DNA of 64,000 bases, taken from Bacteroidota bacterium. GTDB lineage: Bacteria > Bacteroidota > Ignavibacteria > Ignavibacteriales > Melioribacteraceae. The position numbers and the translations under genes were made by a program. The DNA lies in the NCBI GenBank assembly GCA_018818165.1, contig JAHISP010000002.1, forward strand, positions 1 to 64,000, written 5' to 3'. Below are positions 18,122-27,159 of this stretch, in pieces (positions within the stretch are counted from its first letter, which is position 1; every line of letters starts with the position of its first letter). Under the pieces are notes generated by a model that saw nothing but the letters and a program-made list of their open reading frames with translations, was not told the DNA's origin and ran no database searches.

Positions 18122-18577
18122 TCACTCAATTCCAAAAAGCTTTTTCATTTCGTTATTACTAATACTTTGAGCAATTTTTTCCTCGTTCTCAAAACTATCA
18201 ATTTTATTCATTTCACGCGCAAAATCTTCCGATTTTATAATTGTGCAACTATTTACTCTTGCAAAATCCAATACATTTTGATCTGAACTTACAACAGTAA
18301 TTAGCTTTGGATTATCAGTAATTGAAATTTCATCTTTAATCTTATTATCAGCAGTAGTATTTTCAGAATATGTTATTTTAATTCCCTTTCCTTTAATTGC
18401 TTCGTTTGGATGTCCATCAAAATGTAAAGAAACACCAATTTTCTTTTGATGAAAATATCTTTCGAGTTGGAAAACTAATCCAGTGCGCGAAGACTGTTTT
18501 TCCTTCTTCTGCATATTCCAAAGTTTTGGAATTTTTCCAATTAAATTATTTCCATCAATTATGTATTTTCTTTTCAT
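18122..18577 (-). CDS. NYN-domain (YacP/Rae1-like) ribonuclease
   Basis: This small PIN-fold protein has 151 residues. The N-terminal IDGNNLIG carries the first acidic metal ligand of NYN domains; later VVSSDQNVLDFAR is the second conserved Asp region (SSDxxV). YacP-type proteins such as B. subtilis Rae1 cut mRNA or rRNA. The C-terminal tail ends NNEMKKLFGI, similar to the tail of YacP relatives. It is the last gene of the envelope operon, three bases after the thioredoxin-like gene. Confidence 0.75.
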   Translation of the reverse strand: MKRKYIIDGNNLIGKIPKLWNMQKKEKQSSRTGLVFQLERYFHQKKIGVSLHFDGHPNEAIKGKGIKITYSENTTADNKIKDEISITDNPKLITVVSSDQNVLDFARVNSCTIIKSEDFAREMNKIDSFENEEKIAQSISNNEMKKLFGIE

Positions 18578-18580
18578 TTT

Positions 18581-19768
18581 TCAATTATTAAAATGTTTTG
18601 AAATTACTTCTTCAATATTCTTATCTCCAAAAGTATCTTCATTTTCCACAATTATTCCATCAGGTGAGATAAGCAGCAAATTTGGAATAGCTGTAACTGA
18701 AAATGATTTAGAAATATCATCATTCCAATTATTTGTTAAACTAACATTATACCAAGGCATTGTCCATTTACTTTTCCAAAATTTATCAAGATTTACCTGA
18801 CTATCACCTATTGAAAAACTTAGAATTTCAAAATTTTTATTTTTATATTTTTCGTGAATCTTATGGATTTCTTTCATTTCAGCTACACATGGTGGACAAG
18901 TAATTGACCAAAATTGTATTAAATAATATTTGCCGTTAAAAATATCTGGAGTTAATTCTAATGATGATCTAGTGTCTTTTCCACTAAAGAAAGGTACATG
19001 ATTGCCTATTGTAGTCGGTTTATATGGAGCGAATCTATTTAATGTAAATTCAATCTCTTTAACATCAGAAAAACTATTTTCAAGTATTGTAAAGTATTTG
19101 TTTGCCTCATCAATATTATTATGAAGATGTAAAAACCCAATATAATTAGCCAGCGCAACTGCTTTTACTCCTCTATCTGGATTTTCCTTATATAAGCCTA
19201 GATAAAATTCTTTGCTTTTACTCATCATCATTTCTTTTGACTTCTCTTGAATATCTCCTGTTACAAACAAGTATAAACCCTTTAACGAATAAACATATTC
19301 TTCAATAGCAATATTTGTATTCCAATTTGAAAAGAATAAAATAGCTTGAGTATCTAATGACCACATTATGTCGTTAAATTTAAACATTTTAAGGATTTCT
19401 TTTTTTGTATTAGTATCAATATTCTCATGATAACCATTTAGCATAATTTTAGGAATTTGCATAGCAGCATATTGCTTAACTATCTCATCTGCATTACTCA
19501 AAATATAATTTTCAATAAACTTGAATTGTTTTTTATTATCAAATTCAAATCCAATGCTATTACCATTTATTTTATAGTATTTCTCTATTTTACTTTGAAA
19601 ATCCAGATTATATATTTCCATATTATTATGAATAGTCTCAATTTCCTTTAATGACTCGTCTGATGGATTCTTTATCGTAATCATTTCTGGAGATAATATT
19701 GTGCTAACACTCACTTGTGCAAGAGTAATATTAACAAAAACAAATAACACTAAAATTATACGAATCAT
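18581..19768 (-). CDS. Secreted TlpA/thioredoxin-like protein
   Basis: The protein has 395 residues. A signal peptide (IRIILVLFVFVNITLAQ) is followed by a helical region of about 220 residues with no known match, then a TlpA/peroxiredoxin-like thioredoxin fold. The redox motif is CPPC (C291 to C294) inside FWSITCPPCVAEM, with the cis-proline region AIPNLLLISPDG. It likely reduces or isomerises periplasmic disulfides or serves cytochrome maturation. The ATG has GAGG six bases upstream. It lies between lptD and the NYN gene, so maturation of envelope proteins is a fair guess. Confidence 0.83.
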   Translation of the reverse strand: MIRIILVLFVFVNITLAQVSVSTILSPEMITIKNPSDESLKEIETIHNNMEIYNLDFQSKIEKYYKINGNSIGFEFDNKKQFKFIENYILSNADEIVKQYAAMQIPKIMLNGYHENIDTNTKKEILKMFKFNDIMWSLDTQAILFFSNWNTNIAIEEYVYSLKGLYLFVTGDIQEKSKEMMMSKSKEFYLGLYKENPDRGVKAVALANYIGFLHLHNNIDEANKYFTILENSFSDVKEIEFTLNRFAPYKPTTIGNHVPFFSGKDTRSSLELTPDIFNGKYYLIQFWSITCPPCVAEMKEIHKIHEKYKNKNFEILSFSIGDSQVNLDKFWKSKWTMPWYNVSLTNNWNDDISKSFSVTAIPNLLLISPDGIIVENEDTFGDKNIEEVISKHFNN

Positions 19769-19786
19769 TTTATCCTCATTTAATAA

Positions 19787-22390
19787 TTAAAATCCAGAAT
19801 AAATATCTTTCGATTTAGAAAGTTTAATATCTCTAAATTCTGGAGCTTTTAATCTAATCTCGAATTTAAATCCTGTATAAGTTCCAATTGGAGTCCAAGC
19901 CAAATTTGCTTCCCAAGCGTGTAAATCTCTGTATATTGTAACATTTGGAGCACTTATTTGCTTGTCTTTTATATTGTAACTACATCCAAATGTAAACTTC
20001 CACTTTTGAGTTAGATTGAAACTTAAATCTGCACGAAGATTTGAACGGTCACTTTTATAACCAACACCTCTATTAGAATAATTGTAGTTATATGAAAAAT
20101 CAAAATTCCAAGGGATTTCAAAATCGGTTTCTTCGTCCTTGTATAGCTCAATATAATCATCACTTTTATTATTACTACCTAGTTGATCTGATTCAACGTT
20201 ATCTGGTCCTTTATCTTTATCTTTCTTTTTTTCTTTCTCCGACTTAAATAAATCAGCCGAAAGTGAAGATGAAAGTGTTAAATCAAAACTTCTCATACGT
20301 AAAAGAGAGCCAGTACTATTTACCAAAAATGTATTAGTTGCTTCTCCTTTGGAAAAGACATAAGGTGAAAATATTGTACTCCCATTTAATTTTAGTATAC
20401 TTCCAATTTGAGTATTGAAGCTAACATTAATTGGATATATATTTACCGAATCTGCAACAAAATTATAGCTAGACGATACCGCCAAATGAAGAAGTTTTAT
20501 TTTGTGAGATTCGGATGTAGTATCAGTTGGATCTTTTATCGTTTTAATTTCAAAATCATTTCCAAGTGTAAGAGAAAGTCTTTGATCTTCTCCAGAACCA
20601 GCACCACCAAATATTTGATTTCCAAATTTATCATATTTTATTAGCTTTCCAGTTGTGTCAATATAAGAATCGAAGTAACCCCAAGAATCCGTTGAGAAAT
20701 CTGGATTATATGAATAAGTTAGTGAAGGTTGAAAAGTATGACGGAATGCAGAAATTCCAAGCATTTGCGGTTGCATCATTCCATAAATTTTGGTAGAAGT
20801 GGATAAATTTAGACTATATGTGTTTACAGTATTCAAATCATTTATGTCATGGGAAATAAAAACCAAACTATCTTCCCCAGTAGAATTGAGAACATTTTCA
20901 TATTCCTTCACTTGTCGTTTATTATACCATTTTGAATTTATTTGTAAACTTGGTGATAAACTAAAATGTCCAAATTTTGGAGAAGCCGAAACATTTACGG
21001 AATGGTTAAGCCCACCATGTATTGTTGATTCACCATCATATTTTTTTCTATTATTTTTAAAACTACCAGAGTAACCGTAACCAATATATTCGTACCAACT
21101 TTTATCCTTGCTGCTTCCACCATTTCTTTGGAACGGATAAACACGTGATTTTGATAATGAAATATTTGGTAAATCTTCTGTTATATCACCTGTCTCTAAA
21201 TTTTGATTTCTGCTATAGCTCATAGATAAATTTATTCCGCTTTCATCCCAGCGTTTTGAAAATGTTGCATTAGAAATAATTTCTTGTCGCACTCTATCGT
21301 TAATATTTGGACTATTATTATTTATATAATTACCAGACATAAATTTAAGGCTAACATCAAGCTGCGTGGATGGATTTATTGTTTGATTATGATTTACATT
21401 TATATTCCAATCAAATGCTTCTCTATAATCGAGATCATCAATTTCATTAGAAATTTTATTGGAAAATCCACCATTTATATTTCCAGTATAGTCATAACGC
21501 TTATTGTACCTCATTCTACCGCGAAGACCGTAACTACCTTTAAAATAATAATCGCCAGTAAGAGTTGCATCGGCATAATCATTAATAACATAAAAATAGC
21601 CCATATTTCGAAGATACCATCCTTGAGTTTTTGTATAACCATATGTTGGAGCAATTATGCCAGAAGCTCGTCCAGTTTTATTAGGAAAAACTCCCCAAGG
21701 CAATGGAATTGGAAATGGAACGCCACCGATATACATGAAAATCCATTTAGCAATTATTTGTTGCCCTTGAATTACTTTCATTTTTTCAGCGCCAAAATAA
21801 TAATGCGGAGTATCGGCATCACATGTAGTAAACTTTCCATTTTCTATGAAAAATATTTTTTTATCTACCTTTTTAACTTTTTCGCCATAATAGGTCTTAT
21901 TTTCTGCATTGTTTTTTGCAACTGAAATAAATCCATGCTGAGTTTTAAAATTGTATTTAATACTTGTGCCTTCGTAAGTATCACTAGCTTCAACCAAAAC
22001 TGGAGTTTCTACTAACTTTGTATTTAGAGAATCCGTTTTATCCTCTCTTCCAATAGCCTCAAGGTCGCTGGTTTCAAAGTTAATTTTAATATTAGCGCTT
22101 TTCAAAGATGTCTGTTTGTATTTTATATCGCCTTCACCATAAAGGTACATCTCTTTTTCTTTCACTTTAAATACTAACGAATCTTTTGCGTTTGCAAAAA
22201 CAATAGCATCAATTTCATCTTTTGGTTTTTGTTTTAGAGAATCTAAAATACTTAATGAATCAGAAATGCCAAGTGAATCACTTAAGGAAGTGAATAGCGA
22301 ATCGGAAAATATTTGAGTTGAAACAGAATCAATATTCTGTGCAAATATCTGAATTGTGAATAGTAATATTGCAAATAAAAATATTTTCAT
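19787..22390 (-). CDS. lptD: LptD-like LPS-assembly outer-membrane protein
   Basis: This large outer-membrane protein has about 867 residues. The signal peptide is followed by a Ser/Asp/Leu-rich stretch (25-55), then an OstA/LptA-like periplasmic domain (about 60-215; LYGEGDIKYKQTSLKSANI is the typical first repeat). A long barrel follows, with the LptD landmark GVPFPIPLPWGVFPNKTGRASG at about 227-248. The C-terminal half has alternating strands and charged loops. The open frame starts at TTG 22399; ATG 22390 (MKIFLFAILLF) starts the signal peptide. LptD inserts lipopolysaccharide into the outer leaflet. It is in one operon with the T9SS plug homologue and the dehydrogenase. Confidence 0.85.
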   Translation of the reverse strand: MKIFLFAILLFTIQIFAQNIDSVSTQIFSDSLFTSLSDSLGISDSLSILDSLKQKPKDEIDAIVFANAKDSLVFKVKEKEMYLYGEGDIKYKQTSLKSANIKINFETSDLEAIGREDKTDSLNTKLVETPVLVEASDTYEGTSIKYNFKTQHGFISVAKNNAENKTYYGEKVKKVDKKIFFIENGKFTTCDADTPHYYFGAEKMKVIQGQQIIAKWIFMYIGGVPFPIPLPWGVFPNKTGRASGIIAPTYGYTKTQGWYLRNMGYFYVINDYADATLTGDYYFKGSYGLRGRMRYNKRYDYTGNINGGFSNKISNEIDDLDYREAFDWNINVNHNQTINPSTQLDVSLKFMSGNYINNNSPNINDRVRQEIISNATFSKRWDESGINLSMSYSRNQNLETGDITEDLPNISLSKSRVYPFQRNGGSSKDKSWYEYIGYGYSGSFKNNRKKYDGESTIHGGLNHSVNVSASPKFGHFSLSPSLQINSKWYNKRQVKEYENVLNSTGEDSLVFISHDINDLNTVNTYSLNLSTSTKIYGMMQPQMLGISAFRHTFQPSLTYSYNPDFSTDSWGYFDSYIDTTGKLIKYDKFGNQIFGGAGSGEDQRLSLTLGNDFEIKTIKDPTDTTSESHKIKLLHLAVSSSYNFVADSVNIYPINVSFNTQIGSILKLNGSTIFSPYVFSKGEATNTFLVNSTGSLLRMRSFDLTLSSSLSADLFKSEKEKKKDKDKGPDNVESDQLGSNNKSDDYIELYKDEETDFEIPWNFDFSYNYNYSNRGVGYKSDRSNLRADLSFNLTQKWKFTFGCSYNIKDKQISAPNVTIYRDLHAWEANLAWTPIGTYTGFKFEIRLKAPEFRDIKLSKSKDIYSGF

Positions 22391-22464
22391 TAATGACAAT
22401 TTTATAGAGAAAAAACCAGTTGTAAATATAGTGTTTTGTTATTTTGGATAAAACAGAATATCTG

Positions 22465-23082
22465 TTACCTAAACTCATAATCCACTATTTTTATTTTGTC
22501 TGGATAGGTAATATTTCCAATAAAAGTCCCTATTACTGGCTTTGCAAAGAGCGAAACTTTATTAGTTGAAGAATGCTGCCCACCAAGTTCTAATGATGTT
22601 TTTAATAATTCATTCATATTATTATTGCTAATTACATCAAAAAGATTAAAATATATTTGGAGACCAATTTTATCTTGCGCCTCTATACTGGAAAGTTTTA
22701 TTGGCTCAGAAATATTTCCAGATAATATACTTTTATCATTAAAGTAAAACTCCCAAGGGAATTCAACTATTTCAAGATTCAAATTGTTGGAATTATTTTC
22801 ACTAGCATTGGGATTTTGCACATCAATATTTAACGTAAATGAAGCAATTAATTTTTCTTGATTAAAAGCCTGTACTAATTTTAGTATTTCACTCGGTGAA
22901 AAATCGCAAAGCTGACTTTTCGCATTTATTGCTATTTCTTGAACTTCAAAATCAGAAATTGAATCTATTTTGAATTGAAGCTTAGTTATATTATCCAAAG
23001 TTTTTAGTGCTGAACAACCTGATATTATAATAGAGAACAATAATAGAGTTATAACACTTTTTACATTTACAAACGTTTTCAT
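22465..23082 (-). CDS. Lipoprotein with LEA14-like fold
   Basis: This lipoprotein of 205 residues has lipobox ISGC (Cys23). The mature part resembles LEA type 2 (water-stress/hypersensitive response) domains: strands such as FTLNIDVQNPN and SLFAKPVIGTFIGNITYP. I assign the fold only, by pattern. Its start overlaps the end of the dehydrogenase gene by four bases (ATGA). Together with lptD downstream it is likely an envelope component. Confidence 0.65.
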   Translation of the reverse strand: MKTFVNVKSVITLLLFSIIISGCSALKTLDNITKLQFKIDSISDFEVQEIAINAKSQLCDFSPSEILKLVQAFNQEKLIASFTLNIDVQNPNASENNSNNLNLEIVEFPWEFYFNDKSILSGNISEPIKLSSIEAQDKIGLQIYFNLFDVISNNNMNELLKTSLELGGQHSSTNKVSLFAKPVIGTFIGNITYPDKIKIVDYEFR

Positions 23083-24068
23083 ATAAATTTCGATTCTTTT
23101 ATTTTAGTTATTATCATTTCAGCAACTTTTAGCGCTTTAAGTCCGTCTTTACCAGAAACAATTGGAGTTTCATTATTTACAATGGCATTAATAAAAAGCT
23201 GTTGCTCATACTTTAAAGCGTTAATTTCTTTTTGTTCCGGTTGTTCATAAATAACTGCTTTTTTCCTATCTCCAATTCCCATTTCGCCAAATGAGATAAA
23301 ATCTTTTAGACTTTTGTCATCGGGTGAAACAAGGCGATATATTTCTGATACACCAGAATTAAAATCAACCGCAATATATGCATCTCGTTGAAATATTCTC
23401 ATTTTTCTCATTTTCTTTTGAGATATTCTGCTGGCTGTAACATTTGCAACTGCTCCATTTTCAAATTCAATTCGAGCATTTGCAATATCCAAACTATCGG
23501 AAACAACATTAACACCACTTGCGCTAATATGCTTAACTTCGCTTTTAACAAGACTTAAAATTATATCAATATCATGAATCATTAAATCGAGAACAACAGC
23601 TACATCAGCCCCACGAGGATTAAATTGCGCAAGTCTATCTGTTTGAATAAACATTGGATTCAAATTAAATTTTTCGAGAGAAACCAACGCACCGTTGAAA
23701 CGTTCAATATGTCCAACTTGGAGTTTAAGATTTTTATCGTCAGCCAATTTTACAATTTCTTCTGCTTCCCAAATTTCGGATGTAATAGGTTTTTCAACAA
23801 ATACATGAACACCAAAATTAAGAGTAGCTTTTACCAATTCGTAATGTGCTTTTGTTGATGCAACAATAATTACTGCATTCACATATTGCAATAAATCATC
23901 TAATTCTGGAAAAACTCTCGTTTTAAACTCTAACGCAACAAGTTCAGCAGCCGAAAAATCTTTATCATAAACGCCTATTAAATCAGCATTATCAACATCT
24001 CCAATAAGTTTTGTGTGAAGCTTACCCAAATAACCAGTTCCAATAATTCCAACTTTAATTTTGTCCAT
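23079..24068 (-). CDS. Gfo/Idh/MocA-family NAD(P)-dependent oxidoreductase
   Basis: The protein has about 329 residues. The Rossmann start IGTGYLGKLHTKLIG (about 8-22) is followed by EKPITSE, the conserved Lys-Pro motif, and a C-terminal alpha/beta domain with DLMIHDIDIILSL. This family oxidises or reduces sugar or sugar-nucleotide hydroxyls. Being in an operon with lptD suggests a lipopolysaccharide or surface-sugar substrate, which is inference. The start is best placed at ATG 24068, where the upstream stop and this start overlap as TGATG; an in-frame TTG lies one codon earlier. The stop overlaps the next gene. Confidence 0.85.
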   Translation of the reverse strand: MDKIKVGIIGTGYLGKLHTKLIGDVDNADLIGVYDKDFSAAELVALEFKTRVFPELDDLLQYVNAVIIVASTKAHYELVKATLNFGVHVFVEKPITSEIWEAEEIVKLADDKNLKLQVGHIERFNGALVSLEKFNLNPMFIQTDRLAQFNPRGADVAVVLDLMIHDIDIILSLVKSEVKHISASGVNVVSDSLDIANARIEFENGAVANVTASRISQKKMRKMRIFQRDAYIAVDFNSGVSEIYRLVSPDDKSLKDFISFGEMGIGDRKKAVIYEQPEQKEINALKYEQQLFINAIVNNETPIVSGKDGLKALKVAEMIITKIKESKFI

Positions 24069-25285
24069 CAATTACCGCTCCGTATCTTTTTGTATGCAAT
24101 TATTTTATCGTAACCACCTAGTTCATCGGTTTTATAAAATAGGAAAATATTATATTCGCGCACTGTTGACCAAGAATTCCCTTCCAATTCAATCCAATCA
24201 ATATTGGTTAAATAGTTGTTTTCAACATTCGCGACAACATATTGATAATCATAAACTCCGCGTTTTAACTCAACATTAGCTGAATATATTCCATCTTTTT
24301 CTATTAACTGAAAATCAGGATAAATATCCCAGTTTGTAAATGCTCCAACTAGAAAGATATTTTCATAATATTCTTCTGGTGGTCTTAAACGGAACTCAAC
24401 ATCAAGATATTCTGAATTAACATTTTTGTAATTCATTATTTTTGAACCACCAAGATAATCATTACTACCTGGTCTAAATTTGTTTGATATTTCAATTCCA
24501 TCAAAATGAGCAAAAGTTTTTGGAGCCTGATGTTTTGTTTTGTTCATTAAATCCACTTGTCTATATGCACTGCCAGGTTGAATGTTTTTCACAAAAAAAG
24601 AATATGAATTATAACTATCTATTTCATAATACTTAAATTCATCATCATAGGATTTATCAATTAAAATTGGATACTCAATCTTCCTATTTTCAATCAACTC
24701 AACACAATCCACTTTATCAACAAACAACGATTCTGGAACTGTAACAGATACTTGAAGATCAAATATTTCTCCAAAAACTGCTGGAACAATATTTTTGCCA
24801 TGCATTCTATTTTGTTCTAGCGAGGTTTTTAAATTGGTAGCAGTTTCATTAACAACATAAAATTTGCCTTCACCATATATAACATCGGGCTCGTAACTAT
24901 CTCTAATAAAAAACATCCACTTACCTGAAAATGGAAACTTAACATTTTCATTTGGGAAAGAATTAACATAGTGATAATCAGCACTTTCACTTCTGAATGG
25001 CAAATTTTCAAACCAAAGATTTCTTTCAGTATTGTAAATCTCGTCAATTAACAAACCACTATCGTATGGTTCCCAATTTTTATCGCACAACATAAATTTG
25101 ATTTCCCAATTTGGCAAATCATCACATTTTAGGTCAAATTCAATGGTAAGTTTTGAGCCATAAATGGAAACTGGAAATGACGTTTCATCATTTATTTGAA
25201 ATATTCTTAGCGATTTTATTTCATAATCGTCTTGAGCAAATATTGAACTAAACGAAAACAGAATAATTAAAAGTGCCCACCTCAT
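24068..25285 (-). CDS. DUF5103 / T9SS plug-protein homologue
   Basis: This secreted protein of about 405 residues has a signal peptide (MRWALLIILFSFSSIFAQ) and belongs to DUF5103, now called the type IX secretion plug family after the Flavobacterium protein that occludes the SprA translocon. It has an N-terminal beta domain (about 20-125), a middle domain, and a C-terminal early-set/glycogen-binding-like domain (FLVGAFTNWDIYPDFQLIEK). The open frame reaches a TTG at 25294, but ATG 25285 starts the signal peptide. It heads the minus-strand operon running to the NYN gene. The window also encodes a T9SS cargo protein (48.9 kb). Confidence 0.8.
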   Translation of the reverse strand: MRWALLIILFSFSSIFAQDDYEIKSLRIFQINDETSFPVSIYGSKLTIEFDLKCDDLPNWEIKFMLCDKNWEPYDSGLLIDEIYNTERNLWFENLPFRSESADYHYVNSFPNENVKFPFSGKWMFFIRDSYEPDVIYGEGKFYVVNETATNLKTSLEQNRMHGKNIVPAVFGEIFDLQVSVTVPESLFVDKVDCVELIENRKIEYPILIDKSYDDEFKYYEIDSYNSYSFFVKNIQPGSAYRQVDLMNKTKHQAPKTFAHFDGIEISNKFRPGSNDYLGGSKIMNYKNVNSEYLDVEFRLRPPEEYYENIFLVGAFTNWDIYPDFQLIEKDGIYSANVELKRGVYDYQYVVANVENNYLTNIDWIELEGNSWSTVREYNIFLFYKTDELGGYDKIIAYKKIRSGN

Positions 25286-25398
25286 AATGTGCAAATTGTT
25301 AGATTTTTTGGTAAATATTTTTTCATATTAACCCTCAAAGTTTAATAATTAGTTAAATGATAGCTTTAGTTTATGAATATCATATTTAAATTTGATTC

Positions 25399-25638
25399 TT
25401 AAAAAATATCAACTGATTTAATTGATTCGTATGGAATAAATGATTTGTAGATTTGACCATCTCTTACTGCTTCAAGCAATAATCCTTCATCAAAAACTTT
25501 AATTAAGATACCAGTTTTAAATACTATTTCATAAAAAGCCGGTTCATCATCCTTTTTAAGGCTATAAACTACACCGTAATTTTCTTTCATTGTAATATTA
25601 ATTTGCCTATCAACAAATTCATTCCAATCAATCTTCAT
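25399..25638 (-). CDS. Small conserved-looking protein of unknown function
   Basis: This protein of 79 residues is acidic, with a compact predicted beta fold (YGVVYSLKKDDEPAFYEIVFKTGILIKVFDEGLLLEAV). I do not recognise a family. It has a plausible start context (GGAGTAGTAATG in the minus-strand sense) and normal codon use. It lies between the envelope operon and the accessory region, with no obvious partner. Confidence 0.6.
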   Translation of the reverse strand: MKIDWNEFVDRQINITMKENYGVVYSLKKDDEPAFYEIVFKTGILIKVFDEGLLLEAVRDGQIYKSFIPYESIKSVDIF

Positions 25639-25914
25639 TACTACTCCAACTACAATTATAAGATATTACTTTAAAATTACTGATAAGTGTTGAGTTTTAC
25701 AATTGAAACACTAGTCAAAAAATTAGAATACTGCAATTTAGCGTATTTATAATTTTTAGTGATATATTGATTTCAATAAACATTTTATCTTCTCTCAATA
25801 CCAAATATGAGAGAATCGATTATTGAAGGAGTTAATACTAAAATTGAAGATTATTCTGAGGAATTAAATTGGCAAAGTATAAAATAGTTAATAATAAAAA
25901 AGTGGAAAACTCTG
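25639..25914. other. Gene-free stretch at the edge of the accessory region
   Basis: This is AT-rich DNA. A 26-codon open frame at 25807-25887 on the plus strand begins MRESIIEGVNTKIEDY; it could be the tail of a lost gene but is too short to call. Nothing else is seen. Confidence 0.5.
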
Positions 25915-26115
25915 CTAATTTAACATTTGAGCAATATTAATATTTTCTTTAATAAGTTTATTAACTATTGTATTTAAATCTAAATTCTTTTCTTTAGCAA
26001 TTTTTTCAACATATTTTAAGTTTTCTTCTTCAAGGTAAACAGGTAAATTTATTTTTCCATCTTTCTTGTAAAATTTACCTCGCTCACCTTTTGTAAAATC
26101 ATATTCCTTTTCCAT
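25915..26115 (-). CDS. BrnA-like/CopG-type antitoxin
   Basis: This protein of 66 residues has a basic, disordered-looking start and a C-terminal helix pair (VYLEEENLKYVEKIAKEKNLDLNTIVNKLIKEN) typical of ribbon-helix-helix antitoxins. It starts four bases after the stop of a BrnT-type toxin remnant, in the toxin-then-antitoxin order of brnTA operons. The toxin is truncated, so this antitoxin is an orphan. The antitoxin frame itself is intact. Confidence 0.7.
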   Translation of the reverse strand: MEKEYDFTKGERGKFYKKDGKINLPVYLEEENLKYVEKIAKEKNLDLNTIVNKLIKENINIAQMLN

Positions 26116-26119
26116 TTTA

Positions 26120-26310
26120 CTATTCCTTGTATTGTTTTTTTTCTTTTTGCGTGGCTTTTCTTGCGGAAATTATTCTGATGCTTACCGTTTCATTAATTTC
26201 TTTATATGTATGAACAACAACAATTAAGTTGCCATTGCTTGCTATACCCATTGTTATCCATCTATCTTCATCCGAACTATGCTGAACATCAAAAATTGAA
26301 AGAGTTCCGA
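26120..26310 (-). pseudogene. brnT: Truncated BrnT toxin
   Basis: Read on the minus strand, the frame gives TLSIFDVQHSSDEDRWITMG, then IASNGNLIVVVHTY, then SIRIISARKAT and KKQYKE with a TAG stop at 26120. These are the conserved middle and C-terminal motifs of BrnT (DUF497) ribonuclease toxins. The first 40 or so residues expected in the family are missing: in-frame stops and unrelated sequence begin at 26311. The fragment is about 63 codons. The antitoxin follows immediately. The breakpoint coincides with sequence like the 3-prime end of the RAYT gene (26311-26355). Confidence 0.75.
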
Positions 26311-26355
26311 GGTTTTTTCAAAATTCATAACCAACTTTAATTTTCCAAACTGGTG
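26311..26355 (-). mobile_element. Remnant of a RAYT gene end plus half palindrome
   Basis: The plus strand here is AGGTTTTTTCAAAATTCATAA followed by a sequence matching, with few differences, the block at the 3-prime end of the RAYT gene (about 32956-32995). On the minus strand it encodes KIKVGYEF-stop, against KINVDYEF-stop in the intact RAYT. The GAGG half-palindrome next to it is the same as that beside the RAYT stop. It sits exactly at the brnT breakpoint. About 35 bp of similarity, so the assignment is tentative. Confidence 0.5.
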
Positions 26356-26373
26356 ATAGTTTTTATCTGGAGT

Positions 26374-26768
26374 TTATCCAACCCAATTTTCTATTTTAAT
26401 ACCATCAAATCTATTAAATTCTGTAACATTTCTTGTTACCATAATCAATTTGTTTGCAACAGCAGTTGCGCCAATTAATAAATCAAAATCACTTATTATT
26501 TTGCCTTTCTTTCTTAGCTTCGCTTTCTCTTTTGCAAATATTTTAATTCCGTCAAAAATTGGTAGAATAGATATTTGGTCAGTAAATTTTTCAACTATTG
26601 CCAGATTCTTTTCTGGAAACTGACTTTTTTCGGCACCATAAACTAATTCTGCTAAAGTTATTTCTGAAATTGCACAATTTTGAAGACCAATTTTTTCAAT
26701 TTTTTATCTAGATGATACAAACCCTTGAAAAAATAAATACAAATATTAGTATCTAATAAATACTTCAT
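26374..26768 (-). pseudogene. vapC: VapC-type PIN-domain toxin with a one-base frameshift
   Basis: On the minus strand the gene begins MKYLLDTNICIYFFKGLY, overlapping the antitoxin stop as TAATG. After about codon 24, at a run of six A (GATAAAAAATTG), the frame changes. In the other frame the protein continues with ISEITLAELVYGAEKSQ, ISDFDLLIGATAVANKL and TRNVTEFNR to a TAA at 26374. All PIN acidic residues are present. The length is 395 bases, one short of a whole number of codons, so one A appears to be lost. With seven A the product would be 131 residues, the family's normal size. This could be a true mutation, phase variation or a sequencing error. Confidence 0.85.
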
Positions 26769-27010
26769 TATAATTCTTCTATAACTCTGTTATTAAAACG
26801 TGATTTTTCTATATCGTCAATAATATCTTCGGCTGTTCTTATGTCTTGCCAAGCACCGAAAATATTTTTAATATTTGATTTTGATTTTGGTTTGGAATTG
26901 ATTGATTTAGTTAATTTAATAATTAAATTCTTTTTTGAATCGACATCTAAATTTTCAAGAATCCCAAAATACTTTTTTAGTGTTCCATTATTTAAAGCAA
27001 GATTTCCCAT
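26768..27010 (-). CDS. Antitoxin partner of the VapC-like toxin
   Basis: This protein of 80 residues has a Lys-rich middle and a C-terminal part, IFGAWQDIRTAEDIIDDIEKSR, that resembles the toxin-binding tail of VapB-like antitoxins in Bacteroidota. The stop overlaps the toxin start (TAATG), the usual coupling. The N-terminal DNA-binding type is not clear to me. The gene is intact while its toxin is frameshifted. Confidence 0.7.
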   Translation of the reverse strand: MGNLALNNGTLKKYFGILENLDVDSKKNLIIKLTKSINSKPKSKSNIKNIFGAWQDIRTAEDIIDDIEKSRFNNRVIEEL

Positions 27011-27118
27011 TAATATTTCCTTCCTAAAACTTAATCAATGCCATTGTTTTTACACTTCAATTTACTTGTTTTCGTTATCGCTGTCAAATGTAATTGTAAC
27101 CAAATTTTTCAATAAATC

Positions 27119-27155
27119 AAACTGCTGAGGTTTTTGGAAACCTCGGCAGTTTTTA
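27119..27155 (-). terminator. REP-like hairpin acting as terminator
   Basis: AAACTGCTGAGGTTT pairs with AAACCTCGGCAGTTT around a short T/G loop with one mismatch, just after the stop of the DUF6261-like gene. The core GAGGTTTTTGGAAACCTCG is nearly identical to the core of the palindromes at 28.7, 29.05 and 32.93 kb, so it is probably a member of that family. T runs allow it to terminate. Confidence 0.7.
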
Positions 27156-27159
27156 AGTC

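Noticed and set aside
21284-21925. 213-codon open frame antisense to lptD
   Set aside because: Isoleucine-rich antisense shadow of a clear lptD coding frame, with no ribosome binding site or motif.
25807-25887. 26-codon open frame MRESIIEGVN on the plus strand
   Set aside because: Too short and without recognisable features; might be a gene remnant, but nothing supports it.
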